Origin: Helicostylum pulchrum
Lineage: Eukaryota; Mucoromycota; Mucoromycetes; Mucorales; Mucoraceae
Reading direction: 5' to 3'
Length of the DNA stretch: 64,000 nucleotides
NCBI GenBank assembly: GCA_025677825.1
Contig: JAIXMO010000002.1
Coordinates: 868,001-932,000, forward strand
This document shows, in pieces, positions 44,535 through 55,882 of the stretch. Numbering within the stretch: the stretch's first letter is position 1; each line of letters begins with the position of its first letter. Under the pieces are notes generated by a model. That model did no database searches, was not told where the DNA came from, and was given only the letters and a program-made list of their open reading frames with translations. A program made the translations under genes and the position numbers.

Positions 44535-45722
44535 AAAAAGAATACTTTTTTTTTTGAATAGAATCATAATAAAAGCAAATAATTGTACATATAATAACAG
44601 AAAAAGCCTTTATACGAAAAAATGGTGGGAATGAGTATATTGAAAAATTAGGCTCGAATGAAATACTATATTTCTTTGTTCCGGTATAACGGAATGGGCT
44701 TTTTCGATGCACAAATGGCGTTTTAGTTTTTAATCAACGAATAGTTTAGCATAGCTATACTTACTACAAATGTTTCAACCACACGTAAAGAGGGTTGGCG
44801 CTATGTCAATAGAAAGACCCTCCTTCAGGCAAGCAACGTTACTTAAACAGTGACCGCTCTGAAGAAAAAGCGAACAATAGGAGCGCGATTATACGACTTT
44901 TTTTTTTTCCCTCAGATCACTTGAAGGAATTCAATAAAATTCGACTTATTGATTGGTGCCTGAAACCACTAAACCTTTCACTCTTTTTGCTTGAATACAA
45001 AAAGCCTTAGCTTAGAACTAAGTGTAAACAGAAACTACTAATGCGCTCTTTTCTCTCACGATTCTATAACAATTCGTGTTAACAAAAAACTTAATGTAGA
45101 AAAATCGTACCAGTCATTTGAACAGATAACGAGAACAAAAAAAAAAAAAAAGTGCTTCAAACCCGATCCGACCGATTTATTAAAAAAAAACAGATTAATA
45201 ATTAGCACTTTTGAACAAGTACAAAAATCACGAATAAAAAAAAAAGGTATTTACAGAAAAAACTATCTATTTAGATCATTACACTAAAAGGTTTATCTGT
45301 TATAAATAGTGCAAAAAAAACTTACTAAACAGTTTGTATAATACATCACGATTACAATTCGCGCGTCTTATACCACCTTGAGGCACTAAAAAAGAATCAT
45401 TTTTTTTTTCCCCCCGTGGGAGTACAATTCATATTAGTCTTTTTTTTGTTTTTGTTTTAGCCCAGTGTATACGCTCGCCTGACGGGTGTATTATTTATCG
45501 ACTGACATTTATTAATAAAACGTGTCTTACATATTTTGTAAAGGAGGTTCTAGACAGACCGACAAAAAAAAAAGTATGCGAAACTATCTTTTTGCAAAAA
45601 GATATCTTTACAAAGAGGGTAATAGTACAAATAACTATGCCTGCAGCAAGTATTTAAGATGCGGTCAAGAAATGACATGTGAATTCTCTATAATAATGTT
45701 TGGTCCGTAGTTTTTCTTTCTA

Positions 45723-45769
<47 letters not shown>

Positions 45770-46653
45770 GAAAAAACTGAAAAAAAATATGTTGTTTGTT
45801 TTCTAAAGTAGTATTCATTTATGTAGTCTTTTTAATATAATTTAAACTGACACATGTAACCCGATCTTATGGCGCGCTTGTAAAATAACAATAATAAGAA
45901 GTTTGCGGTATGCATAAGTGCGTGAAAGGAGTTTATTTCCTTAAAAAAAAAAGCTTCTCAATAGTAAAAACCACTCTCCATAAATGGCCATTTACCTTTT
46001 ATGGCTGATAGCTCTTTTTTAATGGTATGGCGAAAAAACTAGAGATCCACTAAACTAAATTCAGGTTGTTGCAGAAAAAGAAAAGTTCGGTATTTAATTT
46101 TAATATTTTGGGATACCAGCGACAAAAAAAAAATGGATATGTCTCAAAAGATTTAGATTTGCTGTAATCCCCACATGGTTCAAACACCAACAAAGATTAA
46201 CAGTGTACATGGAAAAAAAAAACGATTCCGAAGATTAAAAATGGTTCCCGAGCCAAAAAAAATAAGAGTATATTATGATACGTCATTAAAGGGATTTTTT
46301 TTTATTTATGTAAAATGCCAAAGATGAGCTGATGGCCCGACTTTCGTTATTCTAGTGCAATAAATAGGAAATGAAATATTTGAACCTTTTTTAAGATCTG
46401 AACCTTCTGTGTTTACATCATGGTGTGTCTTACTCTAATCTATTTCCATCACACGTATAAACAACAAACTGAGAACAGCAAGGTTGAGAAACCCATTTCA
46501 GCTCGTTTTATTTTTTTGGTCTTACATCCAATCTGTTTGATTGGTTCAAAACTGACACATACCATTTTATTCCAACATTATACTTCCATTAACCACTTAA
46601 AAAATAGAGTTTTGTATTCTCTTTTTTTTTATATATAGAAGAAGAAAAAAAAA
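44535..46653. other. Gene-poor intergenic region of about 2.1 kb
   Basis: No supported gene. Frames such as 45522-45710 and 46420-46638 have no family resemblance or splice context. It holds a run of 44 A (45724-45767). The right end is the promoter of the Sec2-like gene. Confidence 0.4.
45724..45767 (+). repeat. Homopolymer of 44 A
   Basis: An unbroken run of 44 A, followed by CTG-A6 repeats. It is by far the longest homopolymer in the window. It could be a microsatellite, a collapsed or expanded assembly feature, or the tail of an inserted cDNA; no gene-like sequence was recognised before it. Confidence 0.9.
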
Positions 46654-48608
46654 ATGTCTTCTAGCAGTAGCAATGAGCCTGATGAACAACAACACAGACA
46701 GACAGGTGAAAAACCTGTAACAACAAAAGATATTGCCAATTTGTATTCTCATTTACAAACCATGATTGATAATGTTCCTAAAACTTCACGTACTGAACCA
46801 GATGGAACAAGTGGTAGTAGTGCTGCTTCAACCGATCATTGGCATTCTTCGTTTCCTATTACACCTACAGTTTCTTCGAATTTGTTACTAAGCAGTAAAA
46901 GTTTACCTTTACCCCCATCACGCACCATGTCGGCACCAAAGGAACCTGATTGTCCTTGTCATCATATACTTGTATCAAAGGATTCAAAACACTGTGCGCT
47001 CTGTGACGACATTGTACCTATTCTTTCTGAGCTTCAACAAGAGAGGCAACAAAAGCGAGAAGAGATGAAAGAGTATAAGAATTCACTTTCACTGGAACGA
47101 GAACACGCTAAAGGATTTGAACAAGAGTTGGCAAAGGTGAAACAGCAGACCAAGGAGCTGACCACCAAATTGGAGACGACGACAAATCAATATCATTCGT
47201 TACAAAAGGATATTTCAGTTTTAAATCAAAAATATAAAAATGAACAAGTAGAAACAGAGAAAGCGAAACAGGCTAAAAAGGAATTGGAAAATGAATTGGA
47301 AGAACTTTCTCAAAAGTTATTTGAAGAAGCCAATGGTATGGTTGCGAATGAAAAGCGAGAAAAGCATCAAATCCAAGTTCAATATAAACACTTGCAGCAA
47401 GAATTAAAGAACTGTAAGGAACAGTTGGAAGCAGATGAAGCACAATTAAGAGAGTTGAAATTAAAGATGGGAGATATGGAGGATCAGCGTAAAAAAGAGA
47501 ATAGAATAAGTGCACTTTCTGGTCTATATAGTAATCATAATAATAGTAGTAGTAGCTGTCAAGATCAACACCAATTATCAGTACAAGAAGAAAACGATGA
47601 AGCTGAACGAAGAGCTTCTCGTGATTTAGCTAGTCTATTTACACAAGAAGAATACCCAGAACAACAAATTGATCCAATTGTATTAAATGAATTTGACGAA
47701 TTTGTTAAAATGGAGAACACTGTACCTATTAGAAAATTACACACGATTCCATACATGAAGAACAGTTTAATCGAAGATGTGGAACCATGTCTTAGATTTG
47801 GACCCAGCTCCAGATTGTCTGCCAGAAAATTAGTGGAAGCAATTGTTCTTAATACATGTTTTATTGAAGAATCTCCGTTTGGATTCTCGCAGGAACAAGC
47901 AAAGAGACCATTTGATGTGCCATTAAAGATATCCGCTGCTAAAAATATGATTTGGGAAAGGCTATCAAGTACCCCTACAGCACCATTTGCTGGATGTCAA
48001 GCATGTGGTCGTAATAATAATAACAATAATAATGACCTTCCATATAGGTTCCGTATCTCCGTGCTTGATGACTGGGCCTGTATTGATCGATATTGCAGAG
48101 ATAGGTTGGTTGCTGTGTGTGAATTTTATTTATTTATTCGAAACATCCGTCAAGGTTATTATAATGGTCGAACTATACCCGCTTTATATCATGAATCGAC
48201 TAGATTAAAACTTCAAATGTTCTATGCAAGGTAAGGTTACTTTTTTTTGCAAAAGAAGAAGAAAAAAAGAAAAAAAAAGAATCTTTTTTTTTTAATAGTG
48301 GGTGGTACACTAAACTCTATTTTATTTGTTATAGAATGGGGACCTTGTCGCAAACATTACAAAATATTGGGGTAAAAGGAGATGTAGTTGGTCAAGCGTC
48401 AGCACCAAATATGATTATTCCACCTCCATCGCCACCAATTATTGTTACAACAGATGCTTCAGAACAAAATGAACAAGACCAAGATGATAAATGTAGTGTG
48501 TCTTCAAATGAAGATGATGAGTATTTTCAGGATGATGTAATTGAGAAGCCACGTAGAACATCAACACATCCCGGTAACTCGGTTTGGGTTGCGCATTCGT
48601 TTTTATAA
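46654..48608 (+). CDS. Sec2/Rabin-like Rab guanine-nucleotide exchange factor
   Basis: Exons 46654-48230 and 48335-48608 joined by a 104-nt GT-AG intron (phase 2) give 616 residues. Residues about 125-285 form a long coiled coil whose core, ELENELEELSQKLFEEANGM, is the Sec2 exchange domain that contacts the Sec4/Rab8 GTPase. Before it lies a Cys/His cluster, CPCHHILVSKDSKHCALC, near residues 99-117, possibly metal-binding. Residues about 345-520 are a C-terminal folded region seen in Sec2/Rabin8 relatives (FDEFVKMENTVPIRKLHT, WACIDRYCRDRLVAVCEFY). The tail is Pro- and acid-rich. Sec2 proteins activate the secretory Rab on vesicles bound for the growing tip. That role is inferred. Confidence 0.88.
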
Positions 48609-49096
48609 TAAATATCTCTTCTTTTTTTTTAAAGAAACCGGTCTAACTAGATTAAGAACATCTTTTTCGTCAAAACTGTTGTTACCTAATTTAGTCTCTT
48701 GCCATTTTAGTATAAAGACTAGAAAAAACCTTGGTTTTTTATCAATGTGTAAAAATCAGAAAAAAAAATTCTTTTCTTTTTTTCCAAAACCTCCTTTCTT
48801 TTTTCCGTTTTTCTTTTTCTTTTCTTTTTTCTTTCTTTTATATATTAAGCTTTTTTTCTTATTTTTATTATTTTAGACTTTTTTTTTTATTTTGTTTTTT
48901 TACATATATCACTTCAAAAATAAAAAAGCATAAAATACAAAGGGAGAAATAAAGGAAAAAAAAACCAAGAAAATACCACTTGCGAGAAAAATATATATAT
49001 ATACATATATATATAAAAGGCACTTTACTGCAACTCCAACTTTTTACGCCATTGCAACATCTCAAAAAGAAAAAAAAAAGGACGAAAAAATAAAAA
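48609..49096. other. Promoter-containing spacer before the velvet gene
   Basis: 488 bases dominated by long T/C-rich runs, then an AT dinucleotide stretch merging into a TATA element at 49012. No coding frame is supported; the apparent Phe-rich frames follow from the T/C runs. Confidence 0.45.
49012..49020 (+). promoter_or_regulatory. TATA box of the velvet gene
   Basis: TATAAAAGG closes an AT-dinucleotide stretch 85 bases before the ATG at 49097. The full match to the TATA consensus and its distance support a core promoter. Sequence-based inference only. Confidence 0.5.
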
Positions 49097-50312
49097 ATGT
49101 CTTCATATATTCCACCACCTTTAAAATTATCAAGATCAAGTCAATTCGATGTACAGTACACGATAAGTATGTTTAATCCCCTTTTTCTTTTTTATCTTTT
49201 TTTTTTATATGGGCAAAGTAAAATAAGCATTTTCGCTAACTTAGTACTCTCGATTAAACACAGAGGTAGTACAAAACCCTATTCGAGCAAGATGCTGTGG
49301 ATTCGGTCAGAAAGATCGTAGACCTATTGATCCACCTCCGATCTTGGAATTATTGGCCGAAGATCGCAGTGGTAACAAAATTGATCTAAGGTAGGAGTGT
49401 GTGTGCTAACCCAAAAAAAAAAAAAAAAAAAAAATATAACTAACAAAACCCCCTCTTTTTTTTATATGTGTAGACCTGAAGATTCCATTTTATTTCTTGC
49501 ACAATGTGAATTATATAATGCAGATAAAACAGAAAACAGAACACTAGTGCATACACCTTGGTCTTCGATGGCACCGTCATTTTTAAATTCAAGTGAAAAA
49601 CAAAAATTATCTGGAAAACCAGAATATGTTCGAAATTTAATAGGTTCAACCGTATCAAATGCATATCACCTACACAATCAACGAAATCAAGCTGGAACTT
49701 ATTTTATATTTCATGACTTGTCCGTTAGAACAGAGGGTATTTTTACGCTGAAATTCATTTTCGTTAATTTGGCGGCAGGGTAAAAAAAAAATTTTTTTTG
49801 TTCTGTTGTGCAAAAATGTTTTCACCCAGTAAAATGCTTAACCTTATTTTTTTTTTGCTTTAGGGAGCCACTCACTATGACAACTCATATCCAGCAAGAG
49901 GTTTTTTCATCTCCTTTTTCTGTGTATCCCGCTAAAAAGGTAACAGACTCTGGATTTATTCACTTTATATACAGTATTAACTTTTTTTTTTTTTTTTTCT
50001 TAATAGTTTCCTGGTTTAACTGGTAAGCAAAAAAGCTCTATTTAAATCGCTCCCGACAAAAAAAAAAAAGAGACTAAAGTATACTTTTATTTAGAATCGA
50101 CTATGCTTTCTAGATGCTTTTCGAAACAAGGGATTAAAATTCCAATACGTAACGAAACTAACTATAAACGACTCACACATACCCTTTACAACCCAGAGGA
50201 AAAGGATAATAACAAAAACAACCCTATCGAAGATGAGCAAGAAAAAGTACAACCAATACCTCGTATGAATTATACTCGCTTACCTATATCTGATTTTCTT
50301 TCCCCAGAATAA
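49097..50312 (+). CDS. Velvet-domain regulator (VosA/VelB-like)
   Basis: Six exons (49097-49166, 49264-49390, 49474-49779, 49864-49939, 50007-50022, 50095-50312) give 270 residues with GT-AG introns and matching phases. Exon 5 is a 16-nt microexon. The velvet domain spans about residues 15-210: [30 protein letters not shown], then [15 protein letters not shown] and [20 protein letters not shown], where the last phrase needs the microexon. The C-terminus is short, hydrophilic and Asn/Glu-rich. Velvet proteins are fungal DNA-binding regulators with a fold like NF-kappaB, working as homo- or heterodimers in sporulation, light response and secondary metabolism. Which member this is (VosA, VelB or VelC) cannot be settled here. 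Confidence 0.93.
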
Positions 50313-50417
50313 TATTTGTAAATATATACATTATATTTTTTTTTTTCTTATGAAAACAAAAACCCTGTTTATTGTTTTGTTATGTTACAATATATATTCT
50401 ATTTATTTTATTTTTAT

Positions 50418-52439
50418 TTATTTGCGACGAATAATCTTTAAAGGATCCTTACGTTTCTACATATAACAAAAAAAAATTAATTAGATGATTAGATTTTTTT
50501 TTTTTTTCTTTTTATTTTTTCTTTTTATTTTTTCTTTTTTTTTACCTTGTTTCCACCCTTTTTAAATGGTCCTCTTTTACGCTTTTGGCTCTTGAATGGA
50601 ACATCAATAGGTTCGGAATTAGCCATAGCAGTAGGAAGAGCAATACGAGGCATTAAATAAGAAGGAATATGCTTCAAATGTTCTTGTACACGAGCAGGTT
50701 GAAGTGCCGTATCATGACGTAAAAACTCGAGATCTTTAGGTTTGTCTTCAAAATGTGCCTTCAACTTCTCCGAGTTCAAAATTTCGCGTTTAATTTCTTT
50801 AATACGGGCTTCTTTAATAGCCACCTTGTTGACGGCTTTTAATGCATCTTCCACACGGTATTTAAATCCGGCTACGTTCTTCTTTTCAAAGCTGTAAGGT
50901 TTTAATTCCGTGTTCTTGGATTCTTGTTGTTTTACAACTCGCTTATACACCTTTTCATCTGTATACCCCTTTCCTCTAGACACTTCCTTTCTCTCTTCAA
51001 CTAAATCTTTGGTAACTACAAATGATAAACTCATACCGCGTTGACCACCACGTGCAGTACGTCCGATACGATGTGTATATGCCTTGGCGGAAGTAGGGAA
51101 ATCAAAGTTGATAACTGCTGCTACTCCTTGGAAATCAATACCACGAGATACACCGTATTCTTTATCTCTTTGTACCTTATTTTCCTTTTTCTTACTCTTT
51201 TGAACTATATATTTATTTTTTTACATGTGAGCTTCCTTGTGCCGTTGTTATATATATAACATCTTCTTTACCTTTCTCCTCTTCCTCCTCCTTTTCTTCT
51301 ACTTCTTCCTTCTCTTCTTCTTCATCACTGCTATCTTCCTCATCCTCACTATCTTGCTCGCCCTTTAACTCAGACTCATCAGTAGCGATCAAATAATCAT
51401 AGATACCACGGTTAAACTCCTCTACAATATGATATCTAGAATTCAAGGGTAATTCGGAATTCAATACACAAGACTTGATCGAGAACTGTTCCAAAAACAA
51501 CTTCAACTTGTAACAACGGTCAATATCATTGACAAACAACAAAATTTTACCCTTGATCAATTTAAGCTTGATGATAACAAATGCAAACAAGAATTTCTCG
51601 AATTCGGTACATTTAACAACGTACTGTGTAAGTGAGTCTGTCTCTTCTTTAGTGTCTTCCAATGCTAAAACGGCAGGCTTTCTTAATACAAGTGCTGTCA
51701 ATTGTTCAATTTCTTTGGTGAAGGTGGCAGACATTAAAAACGATTGGTAGATTTTGGGCAAGTAAGTTAAAATCTTGCGTAAATCGTCTTCGTAGCCAAA
51801 GGATAACACAAGATCGGCTTCATCAATAACAAGGTTTTGGAGCGTTTCTGAGACTTGCATGTTGTTGGATTCTAAGTGGATCAATGCTTTACTAGGTGTT
51901 GCAACTACAATATCAGGTTTCTCTGCAAGCAAAGGACTTTTTTTTTTTTTTAAAGTTAGTGTATATATCCTTTTCCCCCTTTTTGTATATCATACTTACA
52001 TTTGAAGTTGAGCAGACATTTGTCCAGCCAAGTTGACAACTTTAACAACTTGGTTAGCATAAACCAAAAGTTTATTGATATGGTTTGTTACTTGTTCAGC
52101 TAATTCTCTTGTAGGAACCAAGATCAAGGCTTTAATAGAAGGTTCAGCATCCAACTTTTTTTAAAAAAAAGAGATCAGTTATCAAACTAAAACATACAAC
52201 TAACTTTTTTTTTATTTTTTTACCTCTTTACCGGCCAAGATCTTTTGAACGATTGGCATGGCATAAGCAGCAGTTTTACCACTACCGGTACGAGCACGCG
52301 CAAGAATATCCTTACCTGCAAGAGCAAGAGGAATACCTTGGGCTTGAACAGGTGTAGGTCGAGTGAAATCTAATTGAGCAATGGCTCTAGCTAATCGAGG
52401 ATCAAAATCGAAGGCTGCAAAGGTTTGATCTTTTGACAT
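50418..52439 (-). CDS. DBP9: DEAD-box RNA helicase Dbp9/DDX56
   Basis: Five exons (52439-52224, 52154-52000, 51936-51272, 51204-50546, 50456-50418) give 577 residues. Motifs in order: Q motif [11 protein letters not shown], Walker A ARTGSGKT (about 46-54), [12 protein letters not shown] within [16 protein letters not shown] (about 161-164), SATF, and [10 protein letters not shown] (about 390). Dbp9-specific features are the acidic Glu/Asp insert near 300-340, and C-terminal [20 protein letters not shown] and [19 protein letters not shown]. Intron 3 removes a stop-containing stretch inside the acidic insert. The last exon adds 12 codons ([12 protein letters not shown]), resembling the usual Dbp9 end; without it translation would stop in a poly-Lys run. 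The enzyme works in 60S ribosome assembly in the nucleolus, inferred from the family. Confidence 0.93.
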
Positions 52440-53127
52440 GGTTTTTTATTTTTATGTGTAGCTAAAGGGAAAAAAAAAAAAAAAAAAAAAAAAAAGACAA
52501 GTTTTTCCCTTTGAAGAAGAAAAAAAAAAGAGGGTTAAGGGAGTCACAAAGTAAAAGTCACGCTCGAAAACCAGAAAATTATGCTTGAAGCAATTTGGGC
52601 TAAACGGTCACTCTACAAAGTACTATTCAAGATTACAAAACGAATAAGTAAATGTGGACATTGCAGCACTATTTTATATACATTATTTATACCTGTCAAA
52701 CTATTCGATAATAGTACATTCCTTTTTTTTTGTTCTCATTGAAAACGAACACCAACTGTCATAAGAGACATGTTCTTCGTTGCTAGTTACTTTTCACTAT
52801 ATTTTGTTTATGTTTTGCTACTTCGATTTTCAAAGGTTAAAAAGTCTTGCAATGTTCTTTCCTTTGAGAATTAGTGGTAAGATACCAACACTTTTTTAGT
52901 TGTGCTTAAAACGTGTACTTCATTATCATTGCTCCCCTAACTATGTAGCTGCATTAAAAAAAAATCAGGTCGGGTAAACCCAATTTTCCAGCATAATCGA
53001 TAACCTTATGTAATACAATTACGCATAATACACAAAAACAGTTTTTTTTTTTTTTTTTTTTTACAAGGTAATGTTTGATTTTTTAATTAAAAAAAAAGGG
53101 AAGGGTAAATAAAAAAGAGAGAAAAAT
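52440..53127. other. Spacer between Dbp9 and uS19
   Basis: 688 bases with A/T runs, including A run of about 24 near 52470-52495. The left end should hold the Dbp9 promoter, the right end the uS19 3' flank. No gene is seen. Confidence 0.4.
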
Positions 53128-53951
53128 TTACTTGAGAGGAACAAACTTGGAAGAATGAGTGGCACCAATACCGGGACGACCATGCTTAACAGGCTTGTAA
53201 GAGATGGAGAATTCAGCGAGGTAGTGACCGGTCATCTCGGGCTTGATTTCAATTTGGTTGAAAACCTTACCGTTATAGACACCAATGACGGAACCAATCA
53301 TCTCGGGGACGATGATCATGTTACGGAGATGGGTCTTGACACACTCAGGCTTCTCACCAGCAGCGGCAGCCTTCTTGGCAGCACGGAGCTTCTTGATGAG
53401 ACCCATAGGCTTACGCTTAAGACCACGTTGGAATCTTCTACGAGCACGACAGTGGACGAGCTCCATGAACTACAATTGAAAAAAAATTCCATGTTTTTTT
53501 GTCAGCACAAAAAAGATATTCCTCCCCCCTTTAGAAATGTATTTTACCTGTTCAGAGGACAAGTCCAAGAGTTGGTCGAGGTCAATACCACGGTAGGTAA
53601 ACTTACGGAAAGTTCTCTTTCTGGGAGTAGTTTGCTCGTCAGCCTGTTTTGTATTTAAGAAAGTGTAAGTAAAACTGAGACTATGATAAAAATGTTGTTT
53701 GAATGAATGAGAAATAGAGGCGTTGTAGTTGTATTTCGTATATATTCAAGCGTATCGTCCTCTAATTGTCTGCAATATTAAAAAAAAAAAAAAAAAAAAG
53801 GTAGGGGCGACATGTGTGTACTTTTTTTTTTTGGTCGATGATAATTTTTTTTTTCATGCACGTTCTTTTGTTTGATTTTTTCAACTGTGTATCTCTTCTA
53901 TTTCTCTATTCATCAAACGGATGGATTTCTTATTTGACGTATACATACCAT
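53128..53951 (-). CDS. RPS15: 40S ribosomal protein uS19 (S15)
   Basis: Exon 3 (53469-53128) and exon 2 (53643-53548) are certain: [20 protein letters not shown], then [33 protein letters not shown] and a terminal SSKFVPLK. No ATG precedes exon 2 within about 160 bases. The best start is ATG at 53951-53949, directly followed by donor GTATGT, making exon 1 a lone start codon and intron 1 about 305 nt (53948-53644, phase 0). The bases before it are C/T-rich, like ribosomal-protein leaders. The product would be 146 residues starting [12 protein letters not shown]. The protein sits in the small-subunit head. The coding exons are secure; the first exon is inferred and needs transcript evidence. 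Confidence 0.9.
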
Positions 53952-54047
53952 ACTTGAAAGATGCAAAAAAGGAAGGATTACTAGAAATCTGTGCTGGTTG
54001 ACACAGATACACTTTGGATGATTTTCGTCCGGCTCGAAAAAGGCCGC

Positions 54048-54767
54048 TCAAAAGATATTGTAACTCCACCTTTTAAACCACAGCAGACTTTTTAGAGCCT
54101 CTCCAACATTATTATCATTTATGAACAGACATTTCTTGAACAGAGGCAACCAAGTACTGGTAACATAATCATTTTCACTAAGAGTTTTAGCTACAACAGG
54201 TTAAAAAAAATATGACTGTTCTTCAAATACTTCAAGTACAAAGTCAACAGCATTTAATTGTCGTTTTAATGCTTCATTGTGCTTAATTACATTCTTGATA
54301 TAAACTCTGGCTTCGTTGTTCTTGTTTGCTTTGATCCTATTTTCTACGATAACAAGTGTTTCATCAAGTTTTGGTTGTAAAGAGTCAGGGTGTATTTGGT
54401 TTTTGTTGTAATATCTATAGCAAAGTCGATTCCACGTTTCTTCACCAAGTACAGATATTTGACCTTCAGGAGAACAGTGGATTAAATCTAGTATTGATGA
54501 TAAACCGGAACTCATTCTCTTCAACTCATCGGATGTCATTTTTTCGCCTTTCTTGTATTTGTCGTATAGCCTGATACTGTCGTTTTTCAACTGTTCTGAT
54601 ACTGACGGCTTTTCATTCACATGGTTGTTGTTGTTGTTGTTGTTATTCAGAATCGTCTCTGGGATAATATTACTGGAATTACTGGTGCAAGATTCCTCAG
54701 AAACAAGAAGATCATCGATTTGTCTTTTGACACCAGCTTGAGTGATTATATAAAATAATTTATGCAC
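54048..54767 (-). pseudogene. Decayed paralogue of the unknown 20263 gene
   Basis: The frame 54767-54201 shares a clear pattern with residues about 270-400 of the 20263 protein. Compare RLYDKYKKGEKMTSDELKRM and SSGLSSILDL here with KLHDDYIKGYDMSAESKFV and MGLSSTLDL there. There is no ATG at its beginning. It ends in TAA in a T-run, but the same frame continues after the stop with KTLSENDYVTSTWLPLFKK, matching LAVSEQDVYDIWFPIIKK of the intact gene. So it has an in-frame nonsense codon and a missing N-terminus. It also contains an Asn run coded by AAC/AAT repeats. The later half of the domain is not recognisable. It abuts the uS19 leader, on the same strand. Confidence 0.7.
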
Positions 54768-55359
54768 AATTTTCCTTCAATCTGTACTATGGAAGTCCAG
54801 TAAAGACAAGAAAGGTATTCTATTAGTTCAGGTTATGATATCCCCCTAGGGTTTACTACCTTTAAAGTACAATATTTCTACCAATATGAGCATGACTAGT
54901 ACACAGATGATCACATCTATCCACTAAAAACCCAGAAAGAAAACAATACTTGTTATGGTTTTGAGCAGTTACAATCTTCTAGGATATAACCTTGCGGGAG
55001 AGAATCGTTCGAGAAAGTATTCTTCTATCTGCATTACATGTACGTATCTGTGGTGGTACATACTATCTGTATGCTACACAAGTACTTGTATATGATGAAA
55101 GACCACGTATTAGCTCTATTATGTTTATTGTTGTGGAATTGGCGTCTTGTCCTACTATTGTATCCTCTGAGTTGATTACAAGGCTAAAGGATTAAATAAA
55201 GTTATTAAACTGTAAAAAGCCCTTATTTTTTTGTTTTACTTCGAAAAGTTTATTCAAATGTCGAAAGGCTTAAAACAACGAAACGAATTATTTAACGTTT
55301 AACTAAAACAGCAAAAATTAAATCCAGAAGTACGTCCTGCAACTGCAGACGAATACTAA
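54768..55359. other. Accessory intergenic region
   Basis: No supported gene. A plus-strand frame, 54992-55195, has a natural-looking C-terminal half (YDERPRISSIMFIVVELASC) but no family or splice context; it may be a remnant of a decayed gene. Confidence 0.3.
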
Positions 55360-55882
55360 CAGTGCAGAAAAAAATCTGTGTTCTTAGTGTTTTTTCGGGT
55401 GTTTTTTTTGCAATCACTCGTCGAAAGTGACATAAAGTTACTTTTAAGTGTTATTTGTAACCACCGACGAGAAAGTGTTTTAAAGTGTTGAAAGAGTAAA
55501 GAGGTTATTTAAAGTTATTTAAAATGCTGAATATTTTTTTTTATAGTTCGCACGAAAGTTAAGCAGTTGCAGCTAATTATGTTAATGAAAAGGTAAAGGA
55601 GGGTTATTCAAAATTACCTTCTAGCTTAAGCACATCTTTGGCCATATCATATAATGTTTTCTATCATCAATAATAGACTTGATTGTACTAACAGGGCTTT
55701 GGATTGACTCCATATCCAAAATTATATATGTTTGATTCCTTCGGATTCTTTGTAGAGGAACATCATAAATTGGCTTTTTTTTTTCTAACATTTATTATAA
55801 AACAAAATGAAGTGGTTTTAAAGTGGTTTAAAGTGATAATTTCGAAGTGGTTTTACGTGGCTTTTAGTCACTTTTTGCACTG
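55360..55882. mobile_element. Candidate 523-bp MITE-like element with CAGTGCA ends
   Basis: The left end reads CAGTGCAGAAAA and the right end TTTTTGCACTG, an inverted match of about 11 bases with one difference. TAA flanks both ends (before 55360 and after 55882), a possible 3-bp target duplication. The interior is unusual: many copies of AAAGTG or AGTGTT, in some places as GTGGTTTTAAAGTGGTTTAAAGTG-type series near both ends, like subterminal repeats of CACTA-related elements. No transposase is present, so it would be non-autonomous. The short terminal match makes this tentative. Confidence 0.4.

Noticed and set aside
48541..49065. Phe-rich frames before the velvet gene
   Set aside because: Result from C/T-rich promoter runs.
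53155..53658. 167-codon plus-strand frame
   Set aside because: Antisense of uS19 exons; strong codon bias on the real strand opens the opposite frame.
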